Shown here: piece after piece, positions 61,191 to 64,000 of the stretch
Layout of the letters: each line of letters opens with the position of its first letter
How positions within the stretch are numbered: the first letter of the stretch is position 1
NCBI GenBank assembly: GCA_024169445.1
Contig: JALKFA010000001.1
Span: 4,588,001-4,652,000 of the forward strand
DNA from: Buttiauxella agrestis ATCC 33320
Lineage (GTDB): Bacteria > Pseudomonadota > Gammaproteobacteria > Enterobacterales > Enterobacteriaceae
DNA: 64,000 nt
Direction: 5' to 3'
Program-made: the position numbers and the translations under genes
Notes under the pieces: model-generated
Database searches by the model: none
Told to the model about the DNA's origin: nothing
What the model saw: the letters and a program-made list of their open reading frames with translations, nothing else

Positions 61191-61919
61191 CTATCTCGCC
61201 GTATAATTCATCACCACACCGTTAAGCCCGGAAAGCGAATTCAGCTCGCCCAGTGAAGACTTAAGCTTGTCTTTCGAGGCATCCGGCCCCACCAGAATAC
61301 GGGTGACTTTTCCTTGTACCGGTGTTGATGGTGACGTGTAAACACGGAACCCTGCGCCGCGTAGTTTACCAACAATTTCATTCACTTTGTCGGCATTCTT
61401 CAATGCACCAAGTTGCACAACGTAAGCTTTCCCGGTTGGTGCTTGTTCGGTCGTCTCTTGCTTCGCAGGCTTTTCTGGCACTGGCGGTTCTTCGTTCATC
61501 ATCGCCAGGCGCTCTTCCGTTTGAGAAGCCTCGACCTTGCTCTGCGGTTTCTCTACCGGCTTCGGTTTTGGTTTCTCAGCGACGGGCTTCGGTTTCGGCT
61601 GTTCACGGGAAACAGGGACTTCATCAATGCCCGCCCCGCTATCACCAGGCAGCGAAGCGATATCCAGCCCTGGCGCTGCCGCCGTACCGGCACGCACTTC
61701 TTCAGCTGCACCTTCCGGTGGTTGTGAAGGGAGTGCCTGAGTCGCCGCGGGTAGCATATCTGGCTCATCGGTATCACCTGGTTTTGGAACCAGAGGAATA
61801 GCTGCAAACTCATCCTGATAATGCTTTTTCTGACCATCAAGCAACCCTGGCAGGATAATGACCCCCAGTGCGACCAGAATGATGGTTCCGACTAATCGAT
61901 TTTGAAACTTACTCGCCAC
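61191..61919 (-). CDS. dedD: DedD, SPOR-domain cell-division protein
   Basis: 242 residues (E. coli about 220). A short cytoplasmic N-terminus and one membrane helix at about 9-27 (LVGTIILVALGVIILPGLL), a periplasmic linker of about 130 residues rich in P, E, K and A with PKPKPV repeats, then a SPOR domain at about 165-240 (AYVVQLGALKNADKVNEIVG). It binds denuded glycan at the division site. The extra length is in the linker. It overlaps folC by 11 bp. Confidence 0.96.
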   Translation of the reverse strand: MASKFQNRLVGTIILVALGVIILPGLLDGQKKHYQDEFAAIPLVPKPGDTDEPDMLPAATQALPSQPPEGAAEEVRAGTAAAPGLDIASLPGDSGAGIDEVPVSREQPKPKPVAEKPKPKPVEKPQSKVEASQTEERLAMMNEEPPVPEKPAKQETTEQAPTGKAYVVQLGALKNADKVNEIVGKLRGAGFRVYTSPSTPVQGKVTRILVGPDASKDKLKSSLGELNSLSGLNGVVMNYTAR

Positions 61920-63177
61920 CTGCTTTCTCCGCGTCCAGCGCTTCCATTACGTGGGCTACTGTATGAAATGAACCACACACCAGCACGGTATCATTTTCCG
62001 TTGCTGCGTTCATGGCAGCATACCAGGCCTCAGCCACTGTGTCGTAGACTTCACCCTGACCGAGATGTTCAATCAGTTGTTCAGCACTCGCACCGCGTGG
62101 CCCTTCTAATGGAGCACAATACCAGCTATCGACTTGCGGGGACAAACATGCCAGCGTCCCGGCGATGTCTTTATCATGCAGCATTCCGATGACCGCCAGC
62201 ACGCGGCCACGTTTCGGCAACTCTGCCAGCCGCCCGGCAAGATAAGCCGCCGCATGGGGATTGTGCGCCACATCCAGAATAACCAATGGCGCTTGCGAAA
62301 TGACCTGGAATCGCCCTGGTAGAGTCGCCTCTTTAATTCCTTGAATGATAGCGTCATCGCTAACATTCAGCGCGCTTGCGCGCAATGCTGCCAGCGCCGT
62401 TGCCGCATTTGGCTGCGGCACCAGTGGCAACGGCAGCCCACTCAACTCGCCCTGAGCGTCTTTGAAGCTCCAGCTATTCTCTTCAACGCTGTAAGACCAG
62501 TCCACACCACGGCGCAGCAAATGAGCGCCTTTTTCAGCCGCCACATCAGCGATGGTCTGCGGCATATCCGGCTCACCGACGACAGCAGGTTTTCCACCAC
62601 GGAAGACCCCGGCTTTTTCACGCCCGATGCTTTCGCGATCTGGCCCCAGCCAGTCAGTGTGATCAAGCGCGATACTGGTGATGACAGCGACATCGGCATC
62701 GACGATATTGGTCGCATCCAGGCGCCCGCCCAGACCCACTTCAAGAATCACAACATCAACCGCCAGTTGCTTAAACAGCAACAGGGCCGACAAGGTGCTG
62801 TATTCGAAATAGGTCAGTGATGTCTCGCCACGCGCCGCTTCAATCTGCGCAAAGGCCGCCGTGTGGTAAGCCTCGTCCAGCTCTTCGCTTTGTACGCGTA
62901 CGCGCTCGGTGTAACGCACCAGATGCGGTGAACTGTACACACCAACGCTGTAACCCGCCGCCATCAACACCTTTTCCAGGGTACGGCAAGTTGTGCCTTT
63001 GCCATTTGTCCCGGCAACCGTAAACACCGTTGGCGCAGGTTTCAGGACATCAAGCGTAGCCGCCACTTTTTTGACGCGCTCAAGGCCAAGCTCGATGGTT
63101 TTAGAATGGAGGTTTTCCAGATAACAAAGCCACGTGGCAAGGGGCGACGTGGCTTGAGGTGTTTGAGTTTTTTCCAT
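61909..63177 (-). CDS. folC: FolC, dihydrofolate synthase / folylpolyglutamate synthase
   Basis: 422 residues, the E. coli length. Mur-ligase-like: P-loop VAGTNGKGTTCRTLE near residues 54-68, EVGLGGRLDATN, ITSIALDHTDWLG and LDVAHNPHAAAYL. It adds glutamate to dihydropteroate and extends the polyglutamate tail of folates. It follows accD across a terminator and overlaps dedD. Confidence 0.97.
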   Translation of the reverse strand: MEKTQTPQATSPLATWLCYLENLHSKTIELGLERVKKVAATLDVLKPAPTVFTVAGTNGKGTTCRTLEKVLMAAGYSVGVYSSPHLVRYTERVRVQSEELDEAYHTAAFAQIEAARGETSLTYFEYSTLSALLLFKQLAVDVVILEVGLGGRLDATNIVDADVAVITSIALDHTDWLGPDRESIGREKAGVFRGGKPAVVGEPDMPQTIADVAAEKGAHLLRRGVDWSYSVEENSWSFKDAQGELSGLPLPLVPQPNAATALAALRASALNVSDDAIIQGIKEATLPGRFQVISQAPLVILDVAHNPHAAAYLAGRLAELPKRGRVLAVIGMLHDKDIAGTLACLSPQVDSWYCAPLEGPRGASAEQLIEHLGQGEVYDTVAEAWYAAMNAATENDTVLVCGSFHTVAHVMEALDAEKAGGE

Positions 63178-63203
63178 GATGCCCGCTCTACGCTACGGTT
63201 CAA

Positions 63204-63235
63204 GAAAAAGGGCAGAACCTGTGCGGCCTGCCCTT
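63204..63235 (-). terminator. Terminator between accD and folC
   Basis: On the minus strand GGGCAG / CTGCCC with a 12-nt partly paired loop is followed by TTTTTC, 8 bp after the accD stop. It could reduce read-through into folC-dedD. Confidence 0.75.
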
Positions 63236-63243
63236 ATTAACAA

Positions 63244-64000
63244 TCAGGCCTCGTGACCTTCTTCCGGTGCTGCCGGAACCACTAGCGGTTCACGCGGCGC
63301 ATCAGGATTTGGTGCAGGCTGATTTGTCAGTTTTGCCAGAACGCTTGCCAGTTTCAGACGCATTTCCGGACGGCGAACGATCATGTCGATCGCCCCTTTC
63401 TCAATCAGGAACTCACTGCGCTGGAAGCCCGGCGGCAGTTTTTCACGAACGGTCTGTTCGATAACGCGTGGGCCTGCAAAGCCGATCAACGCTTTTGGCT
63501 CAGCAATGTTGAGATCGCCAAGCATCGCAAAGCTTGCAGAAACCCCACCCATCGTTGGGTCAGTCAGAACCGAAATATACGGCAAACCGCGTTCTTGCAT
63601 TTTTGCCAGTGCGGCACTGGTTTTCGCCATTTGCATCAGCGACATCAGCGCTTCCTGCATACGTGCGCCACCGGATGCGGAGAAGCAAATCATCGGGCAA
63701 TTATCTTCCAGAGCCTGTTCAACGGCACGCACAAAACGCGCGCCCACAACAGAACCCATAGAACCGCCCATAAAGGCAAACTCAAACGCCACAGCAACAA
63801 CCGGCATGTTATAGAGCGTGCCTTTCATCACCACCAGCGCATCTTTCTCGCCAGTTTCTTTCTGGGCTGATGCCAGACGATCTTTATACTTTTTGGAGTC
63901 TTTAAACTTGAGGATATCTTTTGGCTCAAGTTCACTACCCAACTCAAACAGCGAGCCTTCATCTAACAGGCTGTGCAGGCGATCGCGCGCAGACATGCGC
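63244..64000 (-). CDS. accD: AccD, acetyl-CoA carboxylase carboxyltransferase beta subunit (C-terminal part)
   Basis: The last 251 codons are present; about 54 N-terminal residues, including the C4 zinc finger, lie beyond the right edge. The frame stays open to the edge (an internal Met at 63996 is not the start). Crotonase-like carboxyltransferase core: [60 protein letters not shown] and [18 protein letters not shown]. It transfers carboxyl from biotin to acetyl-CoA in fatty-acid synthesis. The acidic tail ends [10 protein letters not shown]. Confidence 0.97.
   Translation of the reverse strand, partial: RMSARDRLHSLLDEGSLFELGSELEPKDILKFKDSKKYKDRLASAQKETGEKDALVVMKGTLYNMPVVAVAFEFAFMGGSMGSVVGARFVRAVEQALEDNCPMICFSASGGARMQEALMSLMQMAKTSAALAKMQERGLPYISVLTDPTMGGVSASFAMLGDLNIAEPKALIGFAGPRVIEQTVREKLPPGFQRSEFLIEKGAIDMIVRRPEMRLKLASVLAKLTNQPAPNPDAPREPLVVPAAPEEGHEA

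Overview
The window is a stretch of chromosome from a member of the Enterobacteriaceae close to, but not the same as, Escherichia coli. Nearly every protein matches its E. coli counterpart in length and in the motifs I can recall, and local gene order is mostly E. coli-like, but several E. coli genes are missing at their usual places (pxpA, dtpD, abrB and the ybgO fimbrial cluster, yfcC). I cannot name the genus from sequence alone. No tRNA, rRNA, CRISPR array, prophage, defence island or intact insertion sequence is visible.

Block A (1-19909) corresponds to the 17-minute region of E. coli, inverted: mngA (partial) and mngR for mannosylglycerate uptake, the TCA-cycle operon sdhCDAB-sucABCD on the minus strand, divergent gltA, a lipoprotein gene I do not recognise, nei, then pxpC-pxpB-ybgI and phrB-ybgA. 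The sucD 3' end carries a candidate SdhX small RNA with a terminator. Its seed can pair with the ackA start region 44 kb away in the same window, linking TCA-cycle expression to acetate metabolism.

The junction (about 19910-22205) holds a 40-codon small ORF and a chemoreceptor gene with an amino-acid-type dCache domain and a FliA-like promoter. It joins the 17-minute block to the 52-minute block. A single inversion about the replication terminus would explain this.

Block B (22206-64000) follows E. coli order: the complete nuoA-N operon for respiratory complex I, lrhA, alaA, yfbR, yfbS, hxpA(yfbT), yfbU, yfbV, ackA-pta, yfcD, yfcE, yfcF, yfcG, folX, yfcH, the histidine/lysine-arginine-ornithine ABC transporter (hisJQMP, argT), ubiX, cvpA-purF with a PurR box, dedD, folC and the 3' part of accD. 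argT and hisJ each have a sigma-54-type promoter with candidate NtrC sites upstream.

Repeats stand out between genes: REP hairpins between sucB and sucC, one full-length degenerate ERIC inside the nuo operon, one variant ERIC upstream of nuo, two 58-bp internally deleted ERIC-type elements near pta, and six copies of a G/C-rich inverted repeat built on CCCTCTCC/GGAGAGGG. I found no new multi-gene system. The most informative signals are regulatory (SdhX-ackA, NtrC/sigma-54, FliA) and comparative (inversion junction, missing pxpA, PAAR remnant, fused YbgA).
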